Shown: one piece after another, positions 19,528 through 29,836 of the stretch
Position numbering within the stretch: position 1 is the first letter of the stretch
Layout of the letters: each line of letters opens with the position of its first letter
NCBI RefSeq assembly: GCF_947387555.1
Contig: NZ_CANDNZ010000007.1
Location: forward strand, 310,001 to 374,000
Origin: Thalassomonas sp. RHCl1
GTDB lineage: Bacteria > Pseudomonadota > Gammaproteobacteria > Enterobacterales > Alteromonadaceae
Reading direction: 5' to 3'
DNA length: 64,000 nucleotides
Notes under the pieces: generated by a model
Seen by the model: the letters and a program-made list of their open reading frames with translations, nothing else
Databases searched by the model: none
Told to the model about the DNA's origin: nothing
Position numbers and translations under genes: made by a program

Positions 19528-22500
19528 ATGAATCTTACCCGAACCGCCTTGAAAAACCCGGCAGCGGTGATAGTGATCGTTGCCCTGGTCATGGTCTTTG
19601 GCCTGTTAAGTGTTTTTAAACTGCCCATCCAGTTAACGCCGGATATCGAACAGCCGCAAATCAACATCAGTACCGGCTGGCGCAGTGCCGCGCCGGAAGA
19701 GATGGAGTCGGTGATCATCGAGCCCATTGAAAATGTTGTGAAAAACACACAAGGGGTCACTAAAGTAACCACCAGTATCCAGCGCGGCTCTGGTAACATC
19801 ACTTTGACTTTTGATGTCGGCGCCGATATGCAAAGGGCGATGCTGGATGTGATCAATAACCTCAACCAGGCGCCGCCCTTGCCTTTAGATGCTATAGAGC
19901 CTGTGGTTTCTGCCGGCGGCGGCCAGGGGGGGCCGAATACCGCCTCACTCATGATCAAGACCTTACCGGGTAATCCCGACACCGACATGGGACAATACCA
20001 AAAGCTGATTGAAGATGTGGTCCAGCCCAGGTTTGCCCGTATCCCGGGGATGGGGCAGGTGAATTTGGCCAGCTCGCGGCCAAGAGAGCTGAGGATTTCT
20101 TTTGATCCCCTGCGCGCCGCTTCTTTGGGCATCAGCATCAGTGATATCAGCAATACCGTGGCCCGTGCCAGCGATGTCTCAGCCGGTACTGCCAAGGTCG
20201 GCCGCAGGCAATATACAGTGCGTTTTGCCGGTAAATACAGCGTTGAAAACCTGACCGAGATGATAGTGGCCTACAGCGGTAACCGGCCGATTTACCTTAA
20301 AGATATCGCCACGGTGGAAAATACCCTGGTTGATCGTTTCGGTTTTAACATGCGCAGCGGCCAGCCTTCCTATTACTTTACCGTCAAACGGCAAAACGAT
20401 GCCAATACCGTGGCGTTATTGGATGAAATCAACCTTGCCATAAAAGAGCTCAATGAAGGGCCGATGAAAGCAGCCGGGTTGACCATAGACTTAAGCTTTG
20501 ATTCTTCGGTTCATATCCGCAATGCCCTGAAACTGGTGCAAAACAATTTGGGACTCGGGGTCTTGCTGGCGCTGATCATCTTATGGCTGTTCCTGCGGGG
20601 CTTGAAAAATACCCTGATCATTGCCACCACTATCCCAATTTCCCTGCTGGTGGCTTTTGTCGCGCTGAGCATTTTTGACCGTAGCCTCAATGTGATTTCT
20701 TTGGCGGGTCTGGCTTTCTCGGTCGGCCTGGTGCTTGATGCCGCGATTATCGTCCAGGAAAATATTGTCCGCTTCCGCAGTCAGGGGCTGGATAACCATA
20801 AGGCAGTGATGAAAGGCACCTTGCAGGTGACGGGGGCATTATTTGCCTCCACCGCCACCAGTGTCGCCATTTTCTTGCCTATTCTTTTTATGGAAGGCAT
20901 CGAAGGCCAGTTATTTTCGGATTTGGCGCTGACTTTATCGATTGCGGTGATCGCCTCCCTGGTGGCCGCTATCAGCGTTTTACCTATTGCCAGTAAGTTC
21001 TGGTTAAAAGACAGCGAGCAAGCGGATCCATACGCCGGCTACTGGGATAAATTAACGCGTCTGGTGATGGCGTTAACCAACAGTGTTACTAAACGTTGTA
21101 GCTGGATTGCTTTGCTGGTGGGGGGGTCGATCGCCGTTGCCGTTATGCTGATGCCAAAAACCGATTTTATGCCCCGTGCACCCATTGACGGTTTCTTTTT
21201 CAGCTTGAATATTCCGCCCGGGGGCAATGTTGAAGTTATCGAGCATGAACTGGCTAACCTGGTAAAAGAGCGCCTGGCACCTTATTTATCCGGAGAACAA
21301 GAGCCCAAAATTAAAAGTTATAACTTCTATTCCTATGGCGCAGGTGCCACCGGCGGTTTTATTTACTCAGATGACCCCACCCGGGTGGAAGAATTGATGT
21401 CCGTGGTGCGCACCAAGGTACTTAACGACTTGCCGGATACCCAGGTATTCTTGTTCCGGGGTTCTATGATCAATGTTTCCGGCGGCGGAAACGGTCGCAC
21501 CGTGGATATCGACATTAAAGGGCCGGATATCGAACGCCTGATGGCGGTCGCCGGTGCCGGTATTGCCGCTATCAACGAACATATGCCTGATACCACAGCC
21601 TTTCCTATTCCCGGCTTAAGCCTGGCAGAGCCGGAATTAAAACTGGTGCCAAAAGATCAGCGGATTACCCAGGCGGGACTGACCCGCCAGGATGTCGCCA
21701 ATGCCATCCGCGCCTATACCAGCGGTTTATTTATCAATGAATATTTTGACGGCAACGACAGGGTCAATGTCATCCTGCGCGGCGAGCAATGGCATACCCC
21801 GGATGAACTGGCGGCTTTGCCTGTGTATTCGCCTTTTGCCGGTATCCAGACCATAGGGGAGCTGACCGATATCACCCGTACCGCAGGCCCGACCCAGTTA
21901 AGGCGGGTGGATGGCAAACGTACCATCAGTTTGCAGGTATCGCCGCCGGCTAATATGTCGCTGGAAGAAGCGCTGAAGGTGCTCAATGAGAAAGTGATCC
22001 CGGTGATGAATAAAGATTTGCCGGCCAATTCATCGATTCTGTTAAGCGGCAATGCCAATAAAATGGCCTCGGCCATCAATGACATGATTAAAAACTTCGC
22101 GCTGGCGTTGATCATTTTATTTTTATTGATGACGGCTTTATTTAAATCCGCCAAAGACAGTTTGCTGGTATTGTTGGTGATGCCGCTTGCGGTTGCCGGC
22201 GGGGTTATCGCCCTGAATATCCTCAACCTGGTGACGTTCCAGTCGCTGGATTTACTGACCATGATAGGTTTCATTATTTTATTGGGTCTGGTGGTAAATA
22301 ATGCCATCTTACTGGTAGATCAAACCCGTGATGGTCAAAGGCAGGGCTTAGATAAAACACAGGCGGTGGCCCAGGCGGTACGTCTTAGGGCCCGTCCGGT
22401 TTATATGAGTACCTTAACCAGTTTATTCGGCATGTTACCGCTGATGACCATGCCGGGGGTAGGCAGTGAAATTTACCGCGGCCTGGCGACCGTTATTGTC

Positions 22501-22662
22501 GGCGGCATGGGGGTAAGTGCGATATTTACCCTGGTATTATTCCCAAGCTTACTAAGAATGGGAGAAGATAAAAAACCGCAGGAACAGGGGGGAGAACCAC
22601 AAAAAACCAATATAACTCCTTTGCATTCGGAGCAAGTATTACCGTCTAGGAGCGCATCATGA
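19528..22662 (+). CDS. RND-family efflux transporter permease
   Basis: A 1044-aa resistance-nodulation-division inner-membrane pump of the AcrB type, proton-driven and trimeric. It has a TM1 helix (residues 12-30), a large periplasmic domain, TM2-TM6 (about 335-530), TM7 near 535, a second periplasmic domain and TM8-TM12 from about 855. In TM4 the AcrB Asp-Asp relay reads LVLDAAIIVQEN: the first Asp is kept but the second is Ala. The partner fusion protein overlaps by four bases and lies downstream, the reverse of acrAB. No outer-membrane channel gene is adjacent. Substrate cannot be told from the sequence. Confidence 0.93.
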   Translation: MNLTRTALKNPAAVIVIVALVMVFGLLSVFKLPIQLTPDIEQPQINISTGWRSAAPEEMESVIIEPIENVVKNTQGVTKVTTSIQRGSGNITLTFDVGADMQRAMLDVINNLNQAPPLPLDAIEPVVSAGGGQGGPNTASLMIKTLPGNPDTDMGQYQKLIEDVVQPRFARIPGMGQVNLASSRPRELRISFDPLRAASLGISISDISNTVARASDVSAGTAKVGRRQYTVRFAGKYSVENLTEMIVAYSGNRPIYLKDIATVENTLVDRFGFNMRSGQPSYYFTVKRQNDANTVALLDEINLAIKELNEGPMKAAGLTIDLSFDSSVHIRNALKLVQNNLGLGVLLALIILWLFLRGLKNTLIIATTIPISLLVAFVALSIFDRSLNVISLAGLAFSVGLVLDAAIIVQENIVRFRSQGLDNHKAVMKGTLQVTGALFASTATSVAIFLPILFMEGIEGQLFSDLALTLSIAVIASLVAAISVLPIASKFWLKDSEQADPYAGYWDKLTRLVMALTNSVTKRCSWIALLVGGSIAVAVMLMPKTDFMPRAPIDGFFFSLNIPPGGNVEVIEHELANLVKERLAPYLSGEQEPKIKSYNFYSYGAGATGGFIYSDDPTRVEELMSVVRTKVLNDLPDTQVFLFRGSMINVSGGGNGRTVDIDIKGPDIERLMAVAGAGIAAINEHMPDTTAFPIPGLSLAEPELKLVPKDQRITQAGLTRQDVANAIRAYTSGLFINEYFDGNDRVNVILRGEQWHTPDELAALPVYSPFAGIQTIGELTDITRTAGPTQLRRVDGKRTISLQVSPPANMSLEEALKVLNEKVIPVMNKDLPANSSILLSGNANKMASAINDMIKNFALALIILFLLMTALFKSAKDSLLVLLVMPLAVAGGVIALNILNLVTFQSLDLLTMIGFIILLGLVVNNAILLVDQTRDGQRQGLDKTQAVAQAVRLRARPVYMSTLTSLFGMLPLMTMPGVGSEIYRGLATVIVGGMGVSAIFTLVLFPSLLRMGEDKKPQEQGGEPQKTNITPLHSEQVLPSRSAS

Positions 22663-23750
22663 GCAAGTTACGCCAATATTTCTATCAGAGTAAAAACAAG
22701 AGTAAATCCCGGTTACTTGCCGCGGGCATTTTATTTTCCCTAAGCGCCTTATCCTCCTGGACTTGGGCACAAGAGGCCCCTGCCAGTCCGGTGAAGGTCG
22801 ATACCGTTACCCGGGAAGTGCTGGCCGCCACCGCAGATCTTATGGGGACGGTTTATAGCCGCGCCGACGTGCAAATCACCGCAGGTGTCAACGGCCGTTT
22901 GGCCTGGCTGGCAGAGCCCGGCAGTTATGTTGAGCAGGGAGAAGTCCTGGTGAAAATGGATCTCTTGCCTTTGCAGCTGCAACAGGCAGAGCAAAGGGCG
23001 GAAATTAAGCGGGCAGAGATCAATATGCGTTACCAGCAGCATGAATTATCCCGGTTAACAACTTTGGCGAAAACCAAGGCGGCTTCGCAGTTTCAGCTGG
23101 ATCAAACCCAGTCCCAATACGATTTGGCGGTTATGGATATTGAAATTGCCCGCTTGAAACTCAGGCAAATAGAAGACCAGCTGAGCCGGGCCACGGTATT
23201 AGCTCCTTACAGCGGTGTGGTAACCGAGCGTTTGGTACGTGCCGGTACCGATGTTAACCGCAGTGATGTTTTGCTTAAATTTCTCGATACCGAGCAACTG
23301 GAAGTGAGGGTTTATGTGCCGGTGAAATACTTGTCTTATGTACGTAAAGGAAAGTCTTTGCATTTAAGCGCCACCGGACAGCAGGTAAATGCCGCAGTGA
23401 CAGCAGTGATCCCAAGTGCCGATCACAGGTCGCAAACCTTTGAGGTGCGTCTTGCTCTGCCGCAGCACCTCAATGAAGCCTGGACCGCAGGCCAGCTGAT
23501 CAAGGTTGGCGTACCGGTACAAAATACCGAGGCGGCATTGACGGTGCACAGGGACGCCCTGATTTTACGTAAAGACGGCACATATGTGGTCAAGGTGGAC
23601 AGTGATAACAAGGTCCGCCGCCTGCAGGTGTTAGTTGGTGAAGGGGTCAGGGACAGGGTTAGTATTACCGGCGAATTGGCTGATGGCGATAAAGTGGCAA
23701 TCCGTGGCGCTGAACGTCTCAATGAAGGACAAAGTGTCGTGATACAATAG
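22659..23750 (+). CDS. RND efflux periplasmic adaptor (membrane-fusion protein)
   Basis: A 363-aa periplasmic adaptor that bridges the RND permease to an outer-membrane channel. The signal/anchor segment is at residues 20-38, ending TWAQEAPA. A lipoyl-like half (TAGVNGRLAWLAEPGSYVEQGEVLVKMD) is near 70-97, an alpha-helical hairpin with many Gln/Glu residues at 100-160, then the second lipoyl half (VLAPYSGVVTERLVRAGTDV) and a beta-barrel. The start codon overlaps the permease stop (ATGA), so the two are co-translated. No lipobox cysteine is seen. The pair is probably a two-component module using a shared TolC-type channel. Confidence 0.9.
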   Translation: MSKLRQYFYQSKNKSKSRLLAAGILFSLSALSSWTWAQEAPASPVKVDTVTREVLAATADLMGTVYSRADVQITAGVNGRLAWLAEPGSYVEQGEVLVKMDLLPLQLQQAEQRAEIKRAEINMRYQQHELSRLTTLAKTKAASQFQLDQTQSQYDLAVMDIEIARLKLRQIEDQLSRATVLAPYSGVVTERLVRAGTDVNRSDVLLKFLDTEQLEVRVYVPVKYLSYVRKGKSLHLSATGQQVNAAVTAVIPSADHRSQTFEVRLALPQHLNEAWTAGQLIKVGVPVQNTEAALTVHRDALILRKDGTYVVKVDSDNKVRRLQVLVGEGVRDRVSITGELADGDKVAIRGAERLNEGQSVVIQ

Positions 23751-23896
23751 TATTGTTATCTCGGTGGCGACAGGCAAAGGAGAAATAAGTAGAGGCAGGC
23801 ACTCGTCCTCTGCTTGATAAATTAACTTCTTTGTCAAATTGAGTCTTTTTAAAAGCATTATGTTTGTGCCATAAAAACAAAGCAAAAGGAAACATT

Positions 23897-24352
23897 ATGG
23901 AAGATGTTGAATTGCTTAAAGATGTATTGTTGGAAGCCGGAAGCATAGAGAGATTTTTTGGCGACCATGTCCCTGTAGATCTTTATCGAGCCCGAAAAGT
24001 AAAAAGTGATAAGCCACTATTTGATTTGGTTGAAACAGAAATAGTAAGGAAAAGGGGAGCGCCTAGAAAAGCTGACATAACGATTAAAGATGGAAGAGTT
24101 TATGTCAGACATAGGCCAAGAGGCATTAGTACCTTTGACCGGCCTAACACTTTCCGTGGGCATTGGCTGTATTATAAATTACCGGCGGGAACTATCTTGC
24201 CTAAGGGGCATGCGATAGTTAAGGATTCATATAATCCTGTCTTTAATGCAACTCATTACACTATTGCACCTGAAAGAGATATGCCCTTGTTTCATTTTAA
24301 AATGTTGCTTAATGAGTTGGCGGGTTTAGTTGAAAAAGAAGAGGTAAGTTAA
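23897..24352 (+). CDS. Tse2-like toxin (ADP-ribosyltransferase-fold effector)
   Basis: A 151-aa protein resembling Pseudomonas aeruginosa Tse2, a type VI secretion effector toxic in the cytoplasm. From memory of Tse2, shared landmarks are an early LYR (residues 29-31), RGISTFDR (75-82; GTSVFDR in Tse2), a PAGT/LPKG turn (97-104; PDGT in Tse2) and the block KDSYN-ATHYTI-P-M (109-129; KQDSYN-ATHYTIMP in Tse2). The ATG at 23897 has an AAAGGA ribosome-binding site; a TTG at 23864 is rejected. The stop overlaps the next ATG (taATG). Codons are AT-richer than the neighbours, suggesting transfer. No signal peptide, PAAR or secretion genes are nearby. The resemblance is by eye; a solitary toxin-antitoxin role is also possible. 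Confidence 0.75.
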   Translation: MEDVELLKDVLLEAGSIERFFGDHVPVDLYRARKVKSDKPLFDLVETEIVRKRGAPRKADITIKDGRVYVRHRPRGISTFDRPNTFRGHWLYYKLPAGTILPKGHAIVKDSYNPVFNATHYTIAPERDMPLFHFKMLLNELAGLVEKEEVS

Positions 24353-24567
24353 TGCAAGTAAACGATGATTGGCTGGCAACGATATTATGCGCTCTTAACG
24401 ATGCCGTTAAGTACAATGACAGTTTAAGAAAAAGTGAAACGGTTACTGATATAGAAGATATTGAGGAGTGGTTGCTGCAAATTTTTGAATGTAAAGAATA
24501 CCTAAAGGAAGAGATTAGTAAGTCGCCAGAGCTGTTAAGGCAATTGGAAAAGCACTTTAAGATATAG
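24352..24567 (+). CDS. probable Tsi2-like immunity protein for the Tse2-like toxin
   Basis: A 71-aa acidic, all-helical protein whose ATG overlaps the toxin stop by one base, so the two are translationally coupled as toxin-immunity pairs usually are. It matches Tsi2 in size (77 aa) and layout: a first helix with LATILCALNDA (compare the LMVAIQCVA helix of Tsi2), an acidic loop, and a second helix with IEEWLLQIFECKEYLKEE. Cysteines lie near residues 13 and 42. Identity rests on position, size and fold-like pattern more than on residue identity. It could equally be described as the antitoxin of a two-gene module. Confidence 0.6.
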   Translation: MQVNDDWLATILCALNDAVKYNDSLRKSETVTDIEDIEEWLLQIFECKEYLKEEISKSPELLRQLEKHFKI

Positions 24568-24734
24568 ATTACTTATATCTGAGGCTTAAAATGAAGATAG
24601 AACTATCCTTTTGGTTATTAGTCAACGGATAGAAATTCCCTCGGCTAAATAAAGTGCTATTTGACTTGAAAGACGCTTTGGCTTCATTTTTGCTTTAATT
24701 TTGCCAATAATGGACAAATAATAACAAATATTAG

Positions 24735-24763
24735 TTTACCTGATTTAATAAAACGGTTAAAAT
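24735..24763 (+). promoter_or_regulatory. candidate sigma-70 promoter of guaB
   Basis: TTTACC (24735-24740) and TAAAAT (24758-24763) are separated by 17 bases, about 50 bases before the guaB ATG. The matches are four of six and five of six. No purine operator could be identified by eye. Confidence 0.5.
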
Positions 24764-24812
24764 TCTTCGGCAATATTTACACCAAACCTACCCACTTTTG
24801 TGAGATGTTGCG

Positions 24813-26282
24813 ATGCTGAGAATTGCTCAAGAAGCTTTGACCTTTGATGATGTTCTACTGGTACCTGCCCATTCTACGGTACTACCCCATACCGCCGATT
24901 TAAAAACCCGTTTAACCCGTAAAATTAACCTGAATGTGCCTATGGTTTCTGCCTCTATGGATACCGTAACCGAAGCACGTCTGGCCATTACCCTGGCGCA
25001 GGAAGGGGGCATGGGCTTTATTCATAAAAATATGACCATAGAAGAACAGGCGAAAAATGTTGCTATGGTGAAAAAATATGAAAGCGGCATTGTTTCCGAG
25101 CCGGTAACCGTTAGCCCGGATGCCAGCATTAAGGACACCATAGATCTGGCAAAAGAGCTGGGCTTTTCCGGCTTTCCGGTCGTAGACGATGCCAATAACC
25201 TGGTGGGTATAGTCACCGGACGGGATCTGCGTTTTGAAACCGATTTAAGCAAGCCGGTATCTAAGCTGATGACCATCAAAAAAGACCTGGTGACGGTAAA
25301 AGAAGGTGCCAGCCGTGAAGAAATCTTAAGCTTGATGCACGAGCACCGCATTGAAAAGATCCTGGTGGTAGATAATGTCTTTAAATTAAAAGGCATGATC
25401 ACGGTAAAAGATTACCAAAAAGCGGAAAGCAAACCTAACGCCTGTAAAGACGAGTTAGGTCGCTTACGTGTCGGCGCAGCCGTTGGCGTAGGTGCCGGTA
25501 CCACGGAGCGCATCGCGGCGTTAGTGGCGGCAGGTGTTGATGTATTATTAATCGATACATCCCATGGCCATTCCCAGGGGGTTATCGAAAGCGTGAAAGA
25601 TATTCGCAAAGCCTACCCTGACTTACAACTGATTGCCGGTAATGTTGCCACGGCAGCGGGCGCCAAAGCGCTGGCTGATGCCGGTGTTGATGCCGTTAAG
25701 GTTGGGATCGGTCCGGGGTCTATCTGTACCACGCGTATCGTCACCGGTGTCGGTGTACCGCAACTAACCGCAATTTCCAATGCCGTAGAAGCCTTGCAGG
25801 ATACAGATATCCCGGTGATCGCCGATGGCGGTATCCGGTTCTCCGGTGATATTGCCAAGGCCTTAGTGGCCGGTGCCCACTGTGTGATGGTAGGCAGTAT
25901 GTTTGCCGGTACCGAAGAATCTCCCGGTGAAGTTGAGTTATACCAGGGGCGTTACTATAAGTCTTACCGCGGTATGGGCTCATTAGGGGCCATGAACCAG
26001 AAGGATGGTTCCAGCGACCGTTATTTCCAAAAGCCGAGCGAAGCGGACAAGCTGGTACCTGAAGGTATCGAAGGCCGTGTTGCCTATAAGGGCCCGGTAG
26101 CAGCGATTATCCACCAGCAAATGGGCGGGGTGCGCTCTTCCATGGGACTAACCGGTTGTGCCAATATCGAACAGATGCGTACTAAACCTCAGTTTATGAA
26201 GATCACGGCAGCGGGCATGGGTGAATCACATGTGCATGATGTCACTATCACCAAAGAAGCACCTAACTACCGTATGGGCTAA
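24813..26282 (+). CDS. guaB: IMP dehydrogenase
   Basis: Catalyses the NAD-dependent oxidation of IMP to XMP, the committed step of GMP synthesis. At 489 aa it has normal bacterial length. The barrel is interrupted by two CBS domains (about residues 95-205, with [13 protein letters not shown] and [11 protein letters not shown]). The active-site loop [15 protein letters not shown] carries the catalytic cysteine near residue 305; the mobile flap (GSSDRYFQ) is near 400. It is followed by guaA after 175 bases with no strong terminator between, the usual guaBA arrangement. Identity is certain. Confidence 0.98.
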   Translation: MLRIAQEALTFDDVLLVPAHSTVLPHTADLKTRLTRKINLNVPMVSASMDTVTEARLAITLAQEGGMGFIHKNMTIEEQAKNVAMVKKYESGIVSEPVTVSPDASIKDTIDLAKELGFSGFPVVDDANNLVGIVTGRDLRFETDLSKPVSKLMTIKKDLVTVKEGASREEILSLMHEHRIEKILVVDNVFKLKGMITVKDYQKAESKPNACKDELGRLRVGAAVGVGAGTTERIAALVAAGVDVLLIDTSHGHSQGVIESVKDIRKAYPDLQLIAGNVATAAGAKALADAGVDAVKVGIGPGSICTTRIVTGVGVPQLTAISNAVEALQDTDIPVIADGGIRFSGDIAKALVAGAHCVMVGSMFAGTEESPGEVELYQGRYYKSYRGMGSLGAMNQKDGSSDRYFQKPSEADKLVPEGIEGRVAYKGPVAAIIHQQMGGVRSSMGLTGCANIEQMRTKPQFMKITAAGMGESHVHDVTITKEAPNYRMG

Positions 26283-26457
26283 TCTTAGGCTAGATACTCT
26301 TATGTCGCTGAAAACCTTGGTTTATCCGGTTACAGCGGCTCTCACTTATTATTTTAAATTTGCTGACTTTGGCTTTACTTTTATACCTAAGGCTCAAGTC
26401 GGCGGGTTTTACTTATTTAACTGACAGCAGTTAAGTTAACTCATTTAAGGGTTTGTT

Positions 26458-28035
26458 ATGACAAAAGATATTCATGATCACCGAATACTGATATTAGACT
26501 TCGGCTCCCAGTATACCCAGCTGATTGCCCGTCGCGTGCGTGAAATTGGCGTTTACTGTGAGTTATGGGCCTGGGATGTCAGCGAAGCGCAAATTCGTGA
26601 ATTTAACCCGAGCGGTATCATATTGGCCGGTGGCCCGGAAAGTGTCACCGAAACCGACTCTCCCCGTGCCCCTGAATATGTTTTTAATGCCGGCGTACCT
26701 GTATTGGGTATTTGTTACGGTATGCAAACCATGGCGGAGCAACTGGGTGGCAGCGTACAAAGTTCAACCCATAAAGAGTTTGGTTATGCCGCGGTGGAAG
26801 TCATCGCCGAGACCGCCCTGTTTAAGAAAATTGAAGATCACTTAAGCGACAACGGCAATGCCATGCTGGATGTGTGGATGAGCCACGGTGATAAAGTTTC
26901 CGCGATTCCGGAAGGTTTCACCACTACCGCGCAAACGCCAAGCTGTGCTTACGCCGCCATGGCCAATGAAGAAAAACAATTCTACGGCGTACAATTCCAC
27001 CCGGAAGTGACCCATACCAAGCAGGGCATGCGTATTCTTGAGCATTTCGTGGTAGATATCTGTCGTTGTGAAAAGTTGTGGACTTCAGCCTCTATTATCG
27101 AAGATGCCGTGGCAAAAATGAAAGCCCAGGTTGGCGATGACGAAGTGGTGTTAGGTTTATCCGGCGGTGTCGACTCCTCCGTGGTAGCCATGTTGTTGCA
27201 TCGGGCTATCGGCGATAAGCTGACCTGTGTGTTTGTCGATAACGGCCTGCTGCGTCTTAATGAAGGCAAGCAGGTAATGGATATGTTCGGCGATCACTTC
27301 GGTTTAAACATCGTGCATGTCAATGCCGAGCAAAGGTTCCTTGACCGCCTGGCGGGAGAGAACGATCCGGAAGCCAAGCGTAAAATCATCGGTAATGTCT
27401 TCGTTGAAGTTTTTGATGAAGAAGCCAGTAAGCTTGCTAATGCCAAATGGCTGGCGCAAGGCACCATTTACCCGGATGTGATCGAATCAGCGGCTTCTGC
27501 TACCGGTAAGGCCCATGTGATCAAGTCTCACCATAATGTCGGCGGTCTGCCGGAAGACATGGAGCTGGGGCTGGTTGAGCCGCTGCGTGAACTCTTTAAA
27601 GATGAAGTACGTAAAATCGGTCTGGAGCTGGGCTTACCGTACGACATGTTATACCGCCACCCGTTCCCGGGACCGGGCTTAGGAGTTCGGGTATTGGGTG
27701 AAGTGAAAAAAGAATATTGCGATCTGCTGCGCCGCGCCGATGCGATTTTCATTGAAGAGCTGCATAAAGCCGATCTTTATAACAAGGTCAGCCAGGCCTT
27801 TACCGTATTCTTGCCGGTACGCTCGGTAGGGGTTATGGGGGATGGCCGTAAATATGACTGGGTAGTGTCATTGCGCGCCGTAGAAACCATAGACTTTATG
27901 ACCGCACATTGGGCGCATTTGCCTTATGATTTCTTAGGCTTGGTGTCTAATCGCATCATCAATGAAATCGACGGTATTTCCCGTGTGGTTTACGATATTT
28001 CAGGTAAGCCGCCGGCAACGATTGAATGGGAATAA
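26458..28035 (+). CDS. guaA: GMP synthase (glutamine-hydrolysing)
   Basis: Converts XMP to GMP using glutamine and ATP. At 525 aa it matches the family. The class I glutamine amidotransferase domain occupies about residues 8-200, with the nucleophile loop GICYGMQ near 86 and the His-Glu pair in QFHPEVTHT near 181. The ATP pyrophosphatase loop GLSGGVDSS is near 231, and the C-terminal dimerisation domain ends in the typical [19 protein letters not shown] context leaves a weak ribosome-binding site. A strong terminator follows. Confidence 0.98.
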   Translation: MTKDIHDHRILILDFGSQYTQLIARRVREIGVYCELWAWDVSEAQIREFNPSGIILAGGPESVTETDSPRAPEYVFNAGVPVLGICYGMQTMAEQLGGSVQSSTHKEFGYAAVEVIAETALFKKIEDHLSDNGNAMLDVWMSHGDKVSAIPEGFTTTAQTPSCAYAAMANEEKQFYGVQFHPEVTHTKQGMRILEHFVVDICRCEKLWTSASIIEDAVAKMKAQVGDDEVVLGLSGGVDSSVVAMLLHRAIGDKLTCVFVDNGLLRLNEGKQVMDMFGDHFGLNIVHVNAEQRFLDRLAGENDPEAKRKIIGNVFVEVFDEEASKLANAKWLAQGTIYPDVIESAASATGKAHVIKSHHNVGGLPEDMELGLVEPLRELFKDEVRKIGLELGLPYDMLYRHPFPGPGLGVRVLGEVKKEYCDLLRRADAIFIEELHKADLYNKVSQAFTVFLPVRSVGVMGDGRKYDWVVSLRAVETIDFMTAHWAHLPYDFLGLVSNRIINEIDGISRVVYDISGKPPATIEWE

Positions 28036-28067
28036 TCCATTTAAAAATTTGCTGTTAAGCTGTTAAT

Positions 28068-28103
28068 AAAAGGCAGGCAATCATATGATTGCCTGCCTTT
28101 TTT
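28068..28103. terminator. strong terminator after guaA
   Basis: A 17-base-pair perfect palindrome (AAAAGGCAGGCAATCAT and its complement) followed by a run of six T. The symmetric A and T tracts let it also work for the convergent - strand gene, though that stop is more than 100 bases away. Confidence 0.92.
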
Positions 28104-28211
28104 AGCTTTAATGAAAATCAAGAAATTATCGTTTAATTAAAGCGCTTTGCAGGAAACCCTGGTTTTATCTAGGTTGCCGTATCCGGTTTCCTGTCTAAGC
28201 CTGTTTAAGCA

Positions 28212-29777
28212 TTAAAACTTCACAGTAAAGATTTCCCAAGGTCCGATATCACTGCGGTTGGCATGGGCGTCACCGTCGTTTTCACCGACAAGATATTTAC
28301 CGTGTGCCGATCTAAACGAGATTTTGTCATTGTTTTCAAGACAACCGGAATTATCATCATGGTTGATTAAGGTGAACTGCTCCCAGGAGCCGAGGTTGGT
28401 GCGATCCGCGTCCAGGTCGCCATTACTCTGGGCGCTGAAGTAATAACCCTCACTGGTGCTGATGGAGATCAGGTCGCCACTTTGGATACAGCCTTCGAAG
28501 TATTTCGCCTGCTCCAGGTTTAACTTAAAGGACTCCCAGGCGCCTTGATTATTGCGGTCTGCATTGACTGTGCCGCCGCCGTTGCCTTCTGCCACCAGGT
28601 ATTTACCGCTGTCGCTGATCAGGGCGATATTTTGGCTGATTTTCGGGTAGTCGACAACTGCCTGGTCGGCATAGGTATTGATCCATTCCAGTTTACCAAT
28701 CCTCGGCGGATGATCGCTGATATTATTGTGATCTAAGCGATTATCTTCCAGCGGAATATGGCTGAACTGGTATTTGGGGTTACCCCGGTAGCCAATGTAA
28801 TCGATGCGGTCACAACCCTCTATGGTGCCGTCCGGTTGCGGCTGTTCACAGGTAAAGGTGATGCCGGTTTTGATTTTAAAATCTATCATTTGCTGGTATT
28901 GGTGCGAGTTTTTATCCCGCTGGGCAAAGTAGATATTAAAGTCGCCGACGATGATCACCGGTGAACCGGCGGAATAGGTATGGATCATTTCCGCAACCTG
29001 ATCCAGATCTGACTTGTTATTGGCTTCATTGCCGCCGGTATTGCCGTGCAGGTTATAAAAGTGCACGATAAAATCTTTGGCGATTTCGACTTCGGTAAGG
29101 GTAAAGCCTTTTTCGGTGGCGCAATCCGGGCTGTTGACGTTGCCTGTCAGGTATTCCAGCAAGGTGCCGTGACACTTGTTCCACTCATGATATTGCACCT
29201 TGTGCTGGCTGAAAGGGTAAGGGGACAGGGTTAATAAGCCGTCGCCAAAGGTGGTGGGGGTGCCGGCCCAGTAATCGCTGCGATACGGGTAAGTGGCTGT
29301 GGTCAGGTTATCGGTCAGGGCATCGGTGCGCACCCAGTTTTCCTGGATACCGACAATATCGGCACCCCAGCTTTCAATGATAGTGCTGAGCTCGCGGGCC
29401 TGGCTGTTGGAGATACCGTTAAGGGCTTCGGGAAATCCCTTGATATTAAAGGTAATGACATCCAGGCTGCCGCTGCTTTGTGCGTAATTTGTCGCCGGAC
29501 TGTAATCCAGGCCATAAGCGTCGATGTAGCCGTGATCCGACATGGTGGCTTCTAAAATAGAAATATAACCGTCGACATCGGAGGCCAGGCCTGCTATCGG
29601 TTCAATTACTTTGGTATCGAGCCAGTCCAGGGTAACCTTACCGGCATCTACGACGGGCTCGGCAATATTATCCTTGATCCAGTCCCAGGCATCGTCATAC
29701 CAGGCGGCCTGGGCATTGGCGGAAAACCCTAAAGCGCCAATGATGAATCCGGCAAGTACTTTCTTTTTAAATTTCAT
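28212..29777 (-). CDS. secreted sphingomyelinase-like phosphodiesterase with C-terminal trefoil-like repeats
   Basis: A 521-aa exported enzyme of the endonuclease/exonuclease/phosphatase superfamily. A signal peptide ends near residue 24 (ANAQA/A). Catalytic landmarks in order: the metal-binding Glu in VGIQENW, NLHGNTGG, the GDFN box (IIVGDFNIYF) and the final SDH (ISDHPP), the pattern of bacterial neutral sphingomyelinases. The last ~135 residues hold three repeats (GKYLVAEGNGG, GYYFSAQSNGD, GKYLVGENDGD, each followed by D/NR and WE-F), a fascin/beta-trefoil-like domain that may bind a target surface. A neutral ceramidase gene lies upstream on the same strand, supporting sphingomyelin as substrate. 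A nuclease or other phosphodiesterase role is not excluded. Confidence 0.75.
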   Translation of the reverse strand: MKFKKKVLAGFIIGALGFSANAQAAWYDDAWDWIKDNIAEPVVDAGKVTLDWLDTKVIEPIAGLASDVDGYISILEATMSDHGYIDAYGLDYSPATNYAQSSGSLDVITFNIKGFPEALNGISNSQARELSTIIESWGADIVGIQENWVRTDALTDNLTTATYPYRSDYWAGTPTTFGDGLLTLSPYPFSQHKVQYHEWNKCHGTLLEYLTGNVNSPDCATEKGFTLTEVEIAKDFIVHFYNLHGNTGGNEANNKSDLDQVAEMIHTYSAGSPVIIVGDFNIYFAQRDKNSHQYQQMIDFKIKTGITFTCEQPQPDGTIEGCDRIDYIGYRGNPKYQFSHIPLEDNRLDHNNISDHPPRIGKLEWINTYADQAVVDYPKISQNIALISDSGKYLVAEGNGGGTVNADRNNQGAWESFKLNLEQAKYFEGCIQSGDLISISTSEGYYFSAQSNGDLDADRTNLGSWEQFTLINHDDNSGCLENNDKISFRSAHGKYLVGENDGDAHANRSDIGPWEIFTVKF

Positions 29778-29836
29778 AAATCATCCTTGTTGAAGTTATC
29801 CCTTGGGCAAGCCCCGGCAGGGACATGGTAAAAGCC

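Noticed and set aside
19488-20195. 235-codon - strand frame opposite the RND pump
   Set aside because: It is antisense to a well-supported coding region and reflects codon bias of the + strand gene.
23719-23946. 75-codon - strand frame overlapping the start of the Tse2-like gene
   Set aside because: No ribosome-binding site, and it overlaps the better-supported + strand start region.
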